Positions 5,574 to 12,924 of a stretch of DNA of 33,967 bases are shown here, in pieces. Under the pieces are notes generated by a model. The model was not told where the DNA came from. It made no database searches and saw nothing but the letters and a program-made list of their open reading frames with translations. Origin of the DNA: a virus; IMG/VR virus record IMGVR_UViG_3300020183_000264, positions 1 to 33,967 of that record; one strand, given 5' to 3'. Within the stretch, counting starts at the first letter, position 1, and each line of letters begins with the position of its first letter. The translations under genes were made by a program, and so were the position numbers.

Positions 5574-6404
5574 ATGTCATTTTATGATGCGTGTCTTAAT
5601 AATGCTAGGCTTAGTCTAATTGCAGGGCCCTGCGTATTTGAATCTAAACAACACGCTCTTGATATAGCTGGCTCCATAAAAGAAATCTGTGATAAGTTCA
5701 ATATCAATTACATCTATAAAACATCATTTGACAAGGCCAATCGATCCAGTTTTCAATCATATCGTGGTGCTGGTTTTGATGAAGCTTATTATGGTATGTC
5801 GGCTGTGAAAGAAATTCATGGAATTGAAATTTTGACAGATATACATGAAGCTTGGCAATGTGATTCTGTGGCCGCTGATATCATACAGATACCAGCATTT
5901 CTTTGTCGTCAGACAGATTTGCTTCAAGCCGCGGCTGGTACTGGTAAGCCTGTAAATGTGAAGAAGGGTCAATTTCTTTCTCCGCGTGAAATGGTCAATA
6001 TCATAGCAAAGCTTGAATCATTTGGCTGCAATCAGGTCATGATGACGGAGCGTGGCACAACATTTGGTTATAATGATCTTGTGGTTGATATGAGATCACT
6101 CGCAATTATGAAAAATAATACACCAGCAAATTATCCGGTGATCATGGATTGCACTCATGCTGTGCAGTCTCCGGGAGGTCATGGTACGTCATCTGGTGGT
6201 AATCGTGATATGGTTCCTGTCATCGCTCGTGCGGCTGTAGCTGTCGGTGTCGCAGGTGTATTCATGGAGGTTCATCAAGATCCGGATAATGCACCGTGCG
6301 ACGGACCCAACATGCTCAAGTTAGCCAATCTTTCCTCTGTACTTGAGCAGCTACTTGATATAGACTATGTTGTGAAAGGAGTCAAGACTAATGAAAATGG
6401 GTAA
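5574..6404 (+). CDS. kdsA: 3-deoxy-8-phosphooctulonate synthase (KDO-8-P synthase)
   Basis: The enzyme condenses phosphoenolpyruvate with arabinose 5-phosphate to KDO-8-phosphate, the committed step to the KDO sugar of LPS. The 276-residue length is close to bacterial KdsA (about 280). Diagnostic runs are KTSFDKANRSS near 49-59, ILTDIHEAWQ, IIQIPAFLCRQTDLL, KKGQFLSP and MDCTHAVQSPGG. The N-terminal IAGPCVFES carries the Cys of the metal-dependent class; the E. coli enzyme has Asn there. ATG 5574 follows TAGGAG. It overlaps the cupin gene by 14 bases. No other KDO-pathway gene (kdsB, kdsC, kdsD) is in the window, so the product either supplements host LPS or feeds a phage-directed sugar modification. 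Confidence 0.88.
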   Translation: MSFYDACLNNARLSLIAGPCVFESKQHALDIAGSIKEICDKFNINYIYKTSFDKANRSSFQSYRGAGFDEAYYGMSAVKEIHGIEILTDIHEAWQCDSVAADIIQIPAFLCRQTDLLQAAAGTGKPVNVKKGQFLSPREMVNIIAKLESFGCNQVMMTERGTTFGYNDLVVDMRSLAIMKNNTPANYPVIMDCTHAVQSPGGHGTSSGGNRDMVPVIARAAVAVGVAGVFMEVHQDPDNAPCDGPNMLKLANLSSVLEQLLDIDYVVKGVKTNENG

Positions 6405-6771
6405 GATTTGGGGTGATACTGAGGATCTATTCACAAGTCCGAGTGTAGAGGTGCATCGCATCAATACTAAAGCTGGGTTTAGATGTTCGCTGCATAGTCA
6501 TCGCCATCGTTGGAATGGTTTTTATGTTGTTAGTGGTATAATTGAAATTCATGTTGAAAAACAATATGGCTTGACAGATGTGACTGTGCTAAAGGCTGGA
6601 GATTTCACGGCTGTATCACCTAATGAGATACATTGTTTTGTATGCATAGAAGATGCTCAGGCACTTGAGATTTACTGGCCTCAGCATATGGAATCTACAG
6701 ATATCATACGTAAAGATGTTGGTGGATTTGTTGCTGCGCTGGCCACTCAGGAGACAAAAATTGAAAGCTGA
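6391..6771 (+). CDS. Cupin-domain protein
   Basis: A single-cupin protein of 126 residues. The first motif is seen as HSHRHRWNGFYVVSGIIEIH (about residues 35-54), the second as AGDFTAVSPNEIHCF (about 69-83), giving several histidines for one metal ion. The order and the LEIYWPQ ending recall mannose-6-phosphate isomerase type II or WxcM-like sugar-modifying cupins, but a single cupin cannot be assigned a substrate by eye. AAAGGAG precedes ATG 6391, and the gene overlaps kdsA upstream and gene 33 downstream. The coupling with kdsA suggests a joint role in sugar metabolism, which is inference. Confidence 0.75.
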   Translation: MKMGKIWGDTEDLFTSPSVEVHRINTKAGFRCSLHSHRHRWNGFYVVSGIIEIHVEKQYGLTDVTVLKAGDFTAVSPNEIHCFVCIEDAQALEIYWPQHMESTDIIRKDVGGFVAALATQETKIES

Positions 6772-7003
6772 AATATCCAGCGTAATGACACCAGATCGTT
6801 TCGCGAAGATGCTTGATCGAACCGTCAATGAGAAAAACTTGACATATCTTGATGCTATCATATATGTGTGTGAAAGCACCGGATTAGAAGTTGAGCTTGT
6901 GCCACGATTGATGATACCACGAATTAAGAAAATTCTCACCAGTGAAGCTAATAGCTTGAACCTTCTGAAGCGCAAGCCTGATGAACCTCGCTTACCAATC
7001 TGA
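6761..7003 (+). CDS. 33: Late-promoter transcription accessory protein (T4 gp33-like)
   Basis: In T4, gp33 bridges RNA polymerase and the sliding clamp to activate late transcription. The 80-residue product has the family pattern LTYLDAIIYVCESTGLEVE followed by LMIPRIKKIL, EANSLNLLKRK and an acidic/hydrophobic end. The start is placed at TTG 6761, seven bases after AGGAG, inside the cupin 3' end; ATG 6785 is an in-frame alternative. T4 gp33 is longer (112), but related phages have short versions. The gene order cupin-33-59-32 keeps the T4-group linkage of 33, 59 and 32. It agrees with the late boxes found before structural genes in this window. Confidence 0.75.
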   Translation: MKAEISSVMTPDRFAKMLDRTVNEKNLTYLDAIIYVCESTGLEVELVPRLMIPRIKKILTSEANSLNLLKRKPDEPRLPI

Positions 7004-7014
7004 GGATGGAAGGA

Positions 7015-7593
7015 ATGAAAGCATATCAAGAATATGTTGCTCTTCGCTTGCATTTCACGCGGGATGAGTATGATTATTTCAAATATATGGGCAAGGTTAA
7101 GCCTATCAAGGAAACTACATTTGAGGTTCGCAATGATGTCTTTTATTTTCGCAAGCTTGAGCGTCGATACAAAGATGATTTGACAATGTTTTATATTGCA
7201 AATATGTCGCAAGGCGTGAAATGGGTGCGCGACATGATCACAATTGAGGCTGAGAAACGATATGTTGATTGGAAGCGACATATGGAATCTATCACATATC
7301 GATTCAAGCAAGATATGCACAATATTGTCGAATCATGCCCTAATGTATCAAAAGCATGGAATACAAACGGTAATCATCCAGAGGTGCTAAAGCTTCATCT
7401 TGGTGGTAGAATATCAATCGAGAGTTTGATTCTAGCTAATCGGGTGCTTGAATTTCATGATAAATGGGATGCTCGCATATCTGATACAATCATCTGGCCA
7501 GATGTTTCTCGGCTTATGCGTAAATATGGTCCGTTTGTGAAAGCTGATATGGATACCATCAAGAAAACCATGCGTCAGGTGTTTATTCCTTGA
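7015..7593 (+). CDS. 59: DNA helicase loader (T4 gp59-like)
   Basis: gp59 loads the replicative helicase gp41 onto gp32-coated forks. The protein begins MKAYQEYVALRLHFTRDEYDYFKYMGKV, the clear family start, followed by VRNDVFYFRKLERRY. The length is 192 residues against 217 in T4. ATG 7015 is preferred over ATG 7006 because TGAGG lies nine bases ahead of it. Immediately upstream is gp33 and immediately downstream gp32, its physical partner, which supports the assignment. The end of the gene carries the -35 element of the gp32 promoter. Confidence 0.85.
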   Translation: MKAYQEYVALRLHFTRDEYDYFKYMGKVKPIKETTFEVRNDVFYFRKLERRYKDDLTMFYIANMSQGVKWVRDMITIEAEKRYVDWKRHMESITYRFKQDMHNIVESCPNVSKAWNTNGNHPEVLKLHLGGRISIESLILANRVLEFHDKWDARISDTIIWPDVSRLMRKYGPFVKADMDTIKKTMRQVFIP

Positions 7594-7618
7594 CATCGGT
7601 CTTTTATCATGATATAAG
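7590..7618 (+). promoter_or_regulatory. Consensus sigma70-type promoter for gene 32
   Basis: TTGACA at 7590-7595 and TATAAG at 7613-7618 with exactly 17 bases between them. The first transcribed base should be near 7625, about 60 bases before the gp32 ATG. The spacer and the start region contain the inverted repeat at 7601-7640. Confidence 0.75.
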
Positions 7619-7640
7619 TAGTCGTGTGGTCATGATAAAG
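7601..7640 (+). promoter_or_regulatory. Inverted repeat in the gene 32 promoter/leader (possible operator)
   Basis: CTTTTATCATGA at 7601-7612 and TCATGATAAAG at 7630-7640 are inverted copies (11 pairs, one extra T in the left arm), 17 bases apart. The left copy lies in the promoter spacer and the right copy just after the expected start point. This is the geometry of a two-site operator; as RNA only part of it would be transcribed, so a DNA-level role is more likely than a hairpin. Confidence 0.45.
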
Positions 7641-7686
7641 TGCTCATACAAAACACACGCAACATACAATACATACGGAGACATAC

Positions 7687-8607
7687 ATGAGTAACGATTT
7701 CGCTTTATTGAAGCGTTCAACCGGCAGCAACCTGGATCGCCTTTCTAGAGAGCTAGGTAAGCTTGTTAGCAATACCAATCAGCGCGAATCCGATGACCGT
7801 TTTTGGCAACCAGAAGTTGACAAGGCTGGTAATGGTTATGCAGTTATTCGTTTTCTGCCAGCACCAAAGGGTGAAGACCTTCCTTGGATTCGTATCTGGT
7901 CACATGGTTTTCAAGGTCCCGGTGGTTGGTACATTGAAAACTCTCTGACAACTCTTGGGCAGAAAGATCCAGTAGCTGAGCTAAACTCAAAGCTCTGGAA
8001 TAGCGGTACAGATAAGGATAAGGAAATTGCTCGCAAGCAAAAGCGGCGCCTTTCTTATATCGCTAATATCTATATTATCAAGGATCCGGCTCATCCTGAA
8101 AATGAGGGTAAGATTAAGCTATTCAAATTTGGTAAGAAGATTTTCGACAAGATTTATGAGCTGATGACTCCTCAGTTCGAAGATGAGAAGGCCGTCAATC
8201 CGTTTGACTTCTGGGCTGGTGCAAACTTCAAACTAAAGATTCGCAATGTTGAAGGTTATCGCAATTATGACAAATCAGAATTTGACCGCTCAGAGCCCCT
8301 ATCGAATGATGATAGCGAGCTGGAAAGCATCTGGGGTTCACAACATGCGCTACAAGCTTTTGTTGCACCGGATCAATTCAAGTCTTATAGCGAGCTAAAG
8401 GCGCGTCTTGATCGAGTCCTTGGTGATGCTTCGCAATCTCGCAAAAATGATGAAGATGATGCTCGTGAGGAACGTCCAGTGACACGGCAATCTGCTGAGC
8501 CTGCTGCTCGGACAGCTGCTGCTCCATCAGCTTCACGTGGTGCTCGGTCACCCTGGGAAGATGAGGGTGATATTAGTCTCTTTGAGCGGCTTGCTCAGGA
8601 CGACTAA
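7687..8607 (+). CDS. 32: Single-stranded DNA-binding protein (T4 gp32-like)
   Basis: gp32 coats single-stranded DNA in replication, recombination and repair. The 306-residue protein (T4: 301) has the basic N-terminal region (residues 9-30), the core with DKAGNGYAVIRFLPAPKGED, HGFQGPGGWYIENSLTT, and GANFKLKIRNVEGYRNYDKS, a disordered Ala/Arg/Asp linker, and an acidic C-terminus (WEDEGDISLFERLAQDD) for protein contacts. It contains no cysteine at all, so the zinc site of T4 gp32 is missing. ACGGAG lies seven bases before the ATG. It has its own strong promoter, which fits the large amounts of gp32 a phage needs. The stop overlaps the stop of the convergent minus-strand gene by two bases. Confidence 0.9.
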   Translation: MSNDFALLKRSTGSNLDRLSRELGKLVSNTNQRESDDRFWQPEVDKAGNGYAVIRFLPAPKGEDLPWIRIWSHGFQGPGGWYIENSLTTLGQKDPVAELNSKLWNSGTDKDKEIARKQKRRLSYIANIYIIKDPAHPENEGKIKLFKFGKKIFDKIYELMTPQFEDEKAVNPFDFWAGANFKLKIRNVEGYRNYDKSEFDRSEPLSNDDSELESIWGSQHALQAFVAPDQFKSYSELKARLDRVLGDASQSRKNDEDDAREERPVTRQSAEPAARTAAAPSASRGARSPWEDEGDISLFERLAQDD

Positions 8608-10445
8608 AAAGCTGCGGTCATGGCCGCCGCAGCGTAATCGAAGGCATCTCCAAGAGTGTTATCAGAATTTCTAGTCTGAACACCTGTTGGAGTGCTTGCT
8701 GGTGGTGCGGGTTGTGGAGCCTGTTGTGCAGCGCCACGAACTTCTTGTATTATCGGAGGTAGAACCTTGACATTTACCAAATTATCACGACCTAAAGAAA
8801 GTTCTAATCTTCTAGGATCTATACCAGATGCTAGCGCCTCTTGAGTGGCACCTTCTATTCGACTTATATTTTCTCTGAGCTGTTCTGGTGTAGTAGGTTG
8901 AAATGCTTTTTCTTGACGTCTCAGCTGCTCAGCTTGTTCCTCAGTTATACGACCGCTTGCGACGGCTTCCTCGATAGAACGAACTGTTCTTTCTGTACCT
9001 ACGGTACGTTCTCTACTCTCTGTTCTTAGTTGGGCTAGTCTATTTGATAATTCGGTTTGCATATTTGCACCGATTTCAGCACCTTTGGCCATCTGTTCAT
9101 AATAATCTTCAGGTGCTTCATTTTCATCTAGATATGCTTTGAATAATGCTTGAGCGATTTCTGGTCCATACATTGATCCAGCCGCACCACCCGCCACACC
9201 ACCAATAATACTTCCTACTGGACCTAATAAGGTACCTATAGCAGCACCGGCGGCAGCTCCACCAATTCCACCTAATGATTTACCAAGCAGATCAACCATT
9301 TGTTGCTTGAACTCTTCTTCACTAAGTGAGCCCGAGTTTCTTTCTCTTATCAATCTATAAGCATCTATTCCATCTGGTATCACGCTAAGAACTGCACCCA
9401 AGGCACCAGCACGAATCATCCTTCTAGGTAAAGTATTTTTGGTTGCGGTAGGTTCTGGTGCACCTGACACAGGAGGTTTAGGTGTTGGTGCTGGTGTAGG
9501 AGCTCCGCTTGGAGCCTTAACATATTTGCCTGTAGTAGGATCTCTAAATTTTGTGTTACCCGATTTGTCCGTCTCTGCAATAGGTGCAGCACCAGCACCT
9601 GGTACCTTAGGTGCAATAGGTGCAGCACCAGCACCTGGTACCTTAGGTGCAGCACCAGCGCCACCGGCACCGGCACCTGCAGGCTTGCCAGTACCACCAC
9701 CACCACCAGTGGTGCCTCCACCTGAAGGCTTGCCAGCACTACCAGCACCGGGAGGGGATCTATTAGATCCCGGTGGGGTCCTCCCCTGGTTAGGCGCAGA
9801 AGGAGGACGCAACAACTGAAGAGCAGCAGCAACTCCAGCTAATCCAAGAAGTCCGGCCCCCACCGCAGTCAATAATCCAGAATATTCGCTGATTTTTTTG
9901 CGGATTTCATCAATCATCTCGATGAAACCATCAATAGGTTTAGCTATGCGCTGTATATTCTCATCGGACATACCGGATAGCATGGTGATGGCTGCGAGAG
10001 CAGCACCTGATAGCAAGGTACCACCAAGTCCCATGCCAGTCACGGCTCTAGTGCCAGTTGATAAAGTGCTACCTATTTTTCGTAGCAAGTTGCGGCCTTT
10101 CTCAGACCTTTCCTCAGCTACCCTAAACTCCTCATTTCTGATATCCTGTGTATCGCGTCTTTCAGAGGTTAATGATCTTTGTAGCTCTATTATAGCCTCT
10201 CTTGCAAAAGATGCAGTATTACTGATAAACATATAGACGTCCCTCTGGAATGCTTTAAACATGTCCAGTGGAACGTATTCACCTCTAGGTTTATCATCGC
10301 GAGACATAGAACCGCTAGCAGCATTATCAATTCGTTTTGCGCTAACCATCTTATAATTCTGAGCTAGATCATTGTACCTGCTAGTCCTCTCATCATAGAC
10401 TATCGACGTATCGAGCAGCGATGCGGCATTAGCTAAGTTTGCCAT
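8604..10445 (-). CDS. Gly/Ala/Pro-rich tail protein, candidate tape measure
   Basis: A 613-residue protein with four parts: a charged helical N-terminus (to about 130) rich in Arg/Glu; two hydrophobic segments at about 135-155 and 188-212; a long Pro/Gly/Ala linker (about 215-330) with an exact 12-residue repeat; and a glycine-zipper membrane-like segment at about 385-425 (GGIGGAAAGAAIGTLLGPVG), followed by charged helices. Hydrophobic segments inside a long helical protein are usual for tape measures. T4 gp29 (590 residues) would otherwise be missing from this tail cluster, which is why I propose it; no direct motif proves it. The ATG overlaps the stop of the preceding gene (TAATG). It is the last gene before the operon terminator. 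Confidence 0.5.
   Translation of the reverse strand: MANLANAASLLDTSIVYDERTSRYNDLAQNYKMVSAKRIDNAASGSMSRDDKPRGEYVPLDMFKAFQRDVYMFISNTASFAREAIIELQRSLTSERRDTQDIRNEEFRVAEERSEKGRNLLRKIGSTLSTGTRAVTGMGLGGTLLSGAALAAITMLSGMSDENIQRIAKPIDGFIEMIDEIRKKISEYSGLLTAVGAGLLGLAGVAAALQLLRPPSAPNQGRTPPGSNRSPPGAGSAGKPSGGGTTGGGGGTGKPAGAGAGGAGAAPKVPGAGAAPIAPKVPGAGAAPIAETDKSGNTKFRDPTTGKYVKAPSGAPTPAPTPKPPVSGAPEPTATKNTLPRRMIRAGALGAVLSVIPDGIDAYRLIRERNSGSLSEEEFKQQMVDLLGKSLGGIGGAAAGAAIGTLLGPVGSIIGGVAGGAAGSMYGPEIAQALFKAYLDENEAPEDYYEQMAKGAEIGANMQTELSNRLAQLRTESRERTVGTERTVRSIEEAVASGRITEEQAEQLRRQEKAFQPTTPEQLRENISRIEGATQEALASGIDPRRLELSLGRDNLVNVKVLPPIIQEVRGAAQQAPQPAPPASTPTGVQTRNSDNTLGDAFDYAAAAMTAAF
8606..8633 (-). terminator. Intrinsic terminator of the minus-strand structural operon
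   Basis: Read on the minus strand, GCTGCGG (8633-8627) and CCGCAGC (8617-8611) form a seven-pair GC-rich stem with a nine-base loop, followed directly by TTTTT (8610-8606). The hairpin encodes the last residues (AAAAMTAAF) of the 613-residue protein, so coding and terminator share bases. No T-tract follows it on the plus strand. Confidence 0.75.
9578..9649 (-). repeat. Two exact copies of a 36-bp unit in a Pro/Ala/Gly linker
   Basis: The units 9578-9613 and 9614-9649 are identical; each encodes the 12 residues APKVPGAGAAPI (circularly placed). A third, partial copy follows. It lies in the flexible linker of the 613-residue protein, where copy number can vary without harm. Confidence 0.8.
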
Positions 10446-12013
10446 TAAGCCACTCCTGTGGTGTTATAGATGACTATAGGTTGAAAATAAGTGGTGCTAC
10501 CTTCCCCCATTTCACCCGCGGCTGCGATTTGTGTCGCTTCTCTGGGCGAAGTTTGAGCTCCGTCAGATTCCGGTCTACCAGGTATTGCAGCAGATATATC
10601 TGGTGGCGATGCTGATGCGATCTGCGGGGCTCCTGCAGTGGAAATAGGAGCCGGTTGTGCTTGTTCAGGCTGACCAGGCACCGGCTGACCAGGCACCGCG
10701 GCGGAGGGAGGGGAAAGTTGGGCCGTTGACGGTCGCGCAGCAGGCGCGGCCGCGCGGTCGGCGCTGGCCGGCGAGCTCGCCGCCGCAACTCGTGATCCAG
10801 TTTGTGATGCCATACTTTGTGATGCCACACCCAAACTATAATAAGATGCGCCTGTTGTACCATATGCATCTGCGCCACCTCTACCCTGAGCAAGATTTCT
10901 TGCCCCACCAGGACCAAGTAAGTGTGCAGCAGCTAGAAAACCTGCTATTTGCTCATTTGAACTTTCAGTATTAATCACACCTAAACGATTTAAAGTACGA
11001 AAATTCTGATTAGTATATCTAACCATTGTATCTTCTTGTAACTGTGGATTATTTAAGAAAGCTTGCTTTCCACCTTCAATTGTCCAACTTGACGGATCAT
11101 CCAATTGTCTATTAGATGTAACTCCTTGTCTAACAAGACCCATATCTATTAGTGCCATATAACCAAATTGATATTTTCCAAGAAATCCTATAGTATTAAC
11201 TGCTTGATAATTTGAATTACTCTCTCTTTGTCCAATTTGTTGTGCATATGCCGCATAATCTATTGGTAAGCTTGAATTTGAAGGTATAGATGCTCCGCCG
11301 GCCGGTGCCGGCGCTGGGCTGCCAGGCATTCTTTGTGATGACCTCGGTGCTGCTGAAGGTTGGGTCGATGCACCATCTGCTTCACGACTAGGACGGGTCA
11401 GCATGGTGACGGCAGCACCAACAGCTGCACCTATACCTGCGGTAATTCCAGCAAGTAATCTCAATCTAGGATTGCTCATGATCATCGATATGCCTCTGAG
11501 AAGCGCACCTCTGCTCGTAGCTAATGCGAGCGTTGCCTGGGCGGCAAGTCTGCTCATACTCATTAGTGCGGATCCTATTCGACTCATGATTCTCATAATT
11601 TTTTGGCCGGCAATCGCAATTGCAGCTATAGCAGCCGCAATCTGACCCATACCCATTCTAGATTTGGCATCAGGTTCGTTTTCGGTACTCTTCTCAGGAG
11701 CACCTTTGGTATCGGTGGGCTCAGCTAAGATCGCACGTTCTCTAGCATCCTCTGCGGCGCCGCGCCGCATTCTATCAAGGACTATTCTCTGTCGATCATT
11801 TTCATCATTTATTCCTTTAATCGCAGAGACCATGCTAGACATTGTTGCACGTATCTGTTGAATAGGTGGCATCGCATTGGATGCCACCTTCTGCATCGAA
11901 CCTGATTGCATTGCACGAGTCAGCGTCAACAGAGGAAATGTAGATGCCCTGGCTGTCCGATTGTCGGTACCAGGTGACATATACATTTCCATAGCTTTCG
12001 CTAACGATGCCAC
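10445..12013 (-). CDS. Tail-associated lytic transglycosylase-like protein
   Basis: Order of parts in the 522 residues: a Met/Arg-rich helical N-terminus; hydrophobic helices at about 122-140 and 165-208; a Pro/Ala linker; a peptidoglycan-hydrolase domain from about 250 to 400; and a long Ala/Pro/Ser-rich tail. The hydrolase domain shows GQRESNSNYQ with the candidate catalytic Glu264, followed by TIGFLGKYQFGYMAL, the pattern of SLT/lysozyme-type phage tail muramidases. It probably opens peptidoglycan locally during DNA injection. It lies between the baseplate-hub genes and the putative tape measure. The spike protein gp5 in this window lacks the T4 lysozyme domain, so this protein may hold the activity instead. 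Parts of the linker are strikingly GC-rich (10690-10790). Confidence 0.65.
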   Translation of the reverse strand: MASLAKAMEMYMSPGTDNRTARASTFPLLTLTRAMQSGSMQKVASNAMPPIQQIRATMSSMVSAIKGINDENDRQRIVLDRMRRGAAEDARERAILAEPTDTKGAPEKSTENEPDAKSRMGMGQIAAAIAAIAIAGQKIMRIMSRIGSALMSMSRLAAQATLALATSRGALLRGISMIMSNPRLRLLAGITAGIGAAVGAAVTMLTRPSREADGASTQPSAAPRSSQRMPGSPAPAPAGGASIPSNSSLPIDYAAYAQQIGQRESNSNYQAVNTIGFLGKYQFGYMALIDMGLVRQGVTSNRQLDDPSSWTIEGGKQAFLNNPQLQEDTMVRYTNQNFRTLNRLGVINTESSNEQIAGFLAAAHLLGPGGARNLAQGRGGADAYGTTGASYYSLGVASQSMASQTGSRVAAASSPASADRAAAPAARPSTAQLSPPSAAVPGQPVPGQPEQAQPAPISTAGAPQIASASPPDISAAIPGRPESDGAQTSPREATQIAAAGEMGEGSTTYFQPIVIYNTTGVA

Positions 12014-12016
12014 TTA

Positions 12017-12190
12017 TTAACCCTCCCTCTTAGCCTTCTCTGCCTCGATGTAATCGATCAACATCTTGACGTATAGCTCCCTCTCCCAAGGTATCATCGC
12101 TTCTATCTCTGTCAAGCTATATTTGTGATACTGCATTAGCGAAAAGTTTAGAGTATAGTAATTACCTAGAGTATTATGAGAGAGGGCCAT
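12017..12190 (-). CDS. Small hub/chaperone-like ORF, possibly expressed by frameshift from gp26
   Basis: From ATG at 12190 this gives 57 residues, including SLMQYHKYSLTEIEAMIPWE and a Lys/Glu-rich helical end. The pattern resembles the short protein labelled gp51 (baseplate hub assembly) in cyanophages; T4 gp51 itself is much longer (249), so I leave the symbol blank. The ATG overlaps the TGA of gp26. The same frame is open upstream as far as 12250, and a run of eight T lies just ahead of the junction, so it could instead be the C-terminal extension of a gp26 fusion made by -1 frameshifting. The nearest purine-rich site is 17 bases from the ATG, too far for good initiation. Confidence 0.65.
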   Translation of the reverse strand: MALSHNTLGNYYTLNFSLMQYHKYSLTEIEAMIPWERELYVKMLIDYIEAEKAKREG

Positions 12191-12903
12191 CAAAAAAAAT
12201 CGGATAGTCCTCTCAGAGTGATAGTGTCTTCTTGACCACATCCAGAGCACTTATATGTGACTGTATGCTCTACAGTCGGCATAGTCTCGAAGAACTTCAT
12301 GATATTCATGAACTGCTTGTTGCTTAGTGACCCAATAAACCGTCTAGCATCATCAAGGCTATCAGGTTCAAATATGTCATTATCATCATAGACACTCTCA
12401 ATGCAACGAGTCACTAGATCAAGCTCATCCGACCCTTCAGCGATGCTGGCCTTGACATCAGATATTGTTGGATATCTCATTTTTATCATTAGCTTGTTGG
12501 TCAGAGGTATAACCTGCTTGTGTTCATCTTGAAACTTCACCTCTATGTCATCAAGGTTAATCTCGACATTGGTAAGCGCATCGCACGTCTCGCCTTTGTA
12601 ATTGATACCATCAACGTGTCTATATGATAGTGTGACTTTCTCGCTAACAGACTTTGATCTGATCTTGAGAAATAGATACTCAACGTCAAAAGACGGTAGC
12701 TTGTCGATTCTGATATCCTCATTGAGTATACATCCAGATATGACATCAATCATTGCCCGCTGCATGTGTTCAGGATCTTTTGACTCCATCGCAATCAGCA
12801 GAACTTTTTCTTCCTTCACCATGAAAGGTCGAAACTGAATCTCACGTTTAGATGATGGTAATATCGCCGTAAACGTAGGTACAGCTATCTTAGGTAGTGC
12901 CAT
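12190..12903 (-). CDS. 26: Baseplate hub protein (T4 gp26-like)
   Basis: The 237-residue protein opens MALPKIAVPTFTAILPSSKR and continues with RPFMVKEEKVLLIAMESKD, the pattern of the T4-type baseplate hub protein family (T4 gp26, 208 residues). The C-terminus carries a CSGC pair within TVTYKCSGCGQEDTITL, a half zinc ribbon. Its final codons are GAT TTT TTT TGA, providing the slippery run discussed for the next ORF. The start follows a TGGAGATAATACT site on the minus strand. It is preceded by the gp54-like gene after 21 bases, in the same operon. Confidence 0.75.
   Translation of the reverse strand: MALPKIAVPTFTAILPSSKREIQFRPFMVKEEKVLLIAMESKDPEHMQRAMIDVISGCILNEDIRIDKLPSFDVEYLFLKIRSKSVSEKVTLSYRHVDGINYKGETCDALTNVEINLDDIEVKFQDEHKQVIPLTNKLMIKMRYPTISDVKASIAEGSDELDLVTRCIESVYDDNDIFEPDSLDDARRFIGSLSNKQFMNIMKFFETMPTVEHTVTYKCSGCGQEDTITLRGLSDFF
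12192..12214 (-). promoter_or_regulatory. Candidate programmed -1 ribosomal frameshift signal
   Basis: On the minus strand the order is GAGAGGA (12214-12208), eight bases, then TTTTTTTT (12199-12192), then the gp26 stop. In the gp26 frame the run offers the heptamer T TTT TTT, on which both tRNAs can re-pair after slipping back one base; the -1 frame is the frame of the small ORF. An internal Shine-Dalgarno some ten bases upstream is what stimulates dnaX-type frameshifting. Confidence 0.55.
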
Positions 12904-12924
12904 AGTATTATCTCCATAGATATT

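Noticed and set aside
6616-7320. 234-residue minus-strand frame
   Set aside because: It lies opposite gp33 and gp59, both recognisable; composition is that of a shadow frame.
9416-9832. Leu/Val-rich minus frame and a plus frame 9439-9819
   Set aside because: Both are alternative readings of the repetitive Pro/Ala/Gly linker of the 613-residue protein.
12906-12922. TATAAAATA on the minus strand before gene 26 as a late promoter
   Set aside because: It has one extra base against TATAAATA, and the gene follows gp54 after 21 bases in the same operon.
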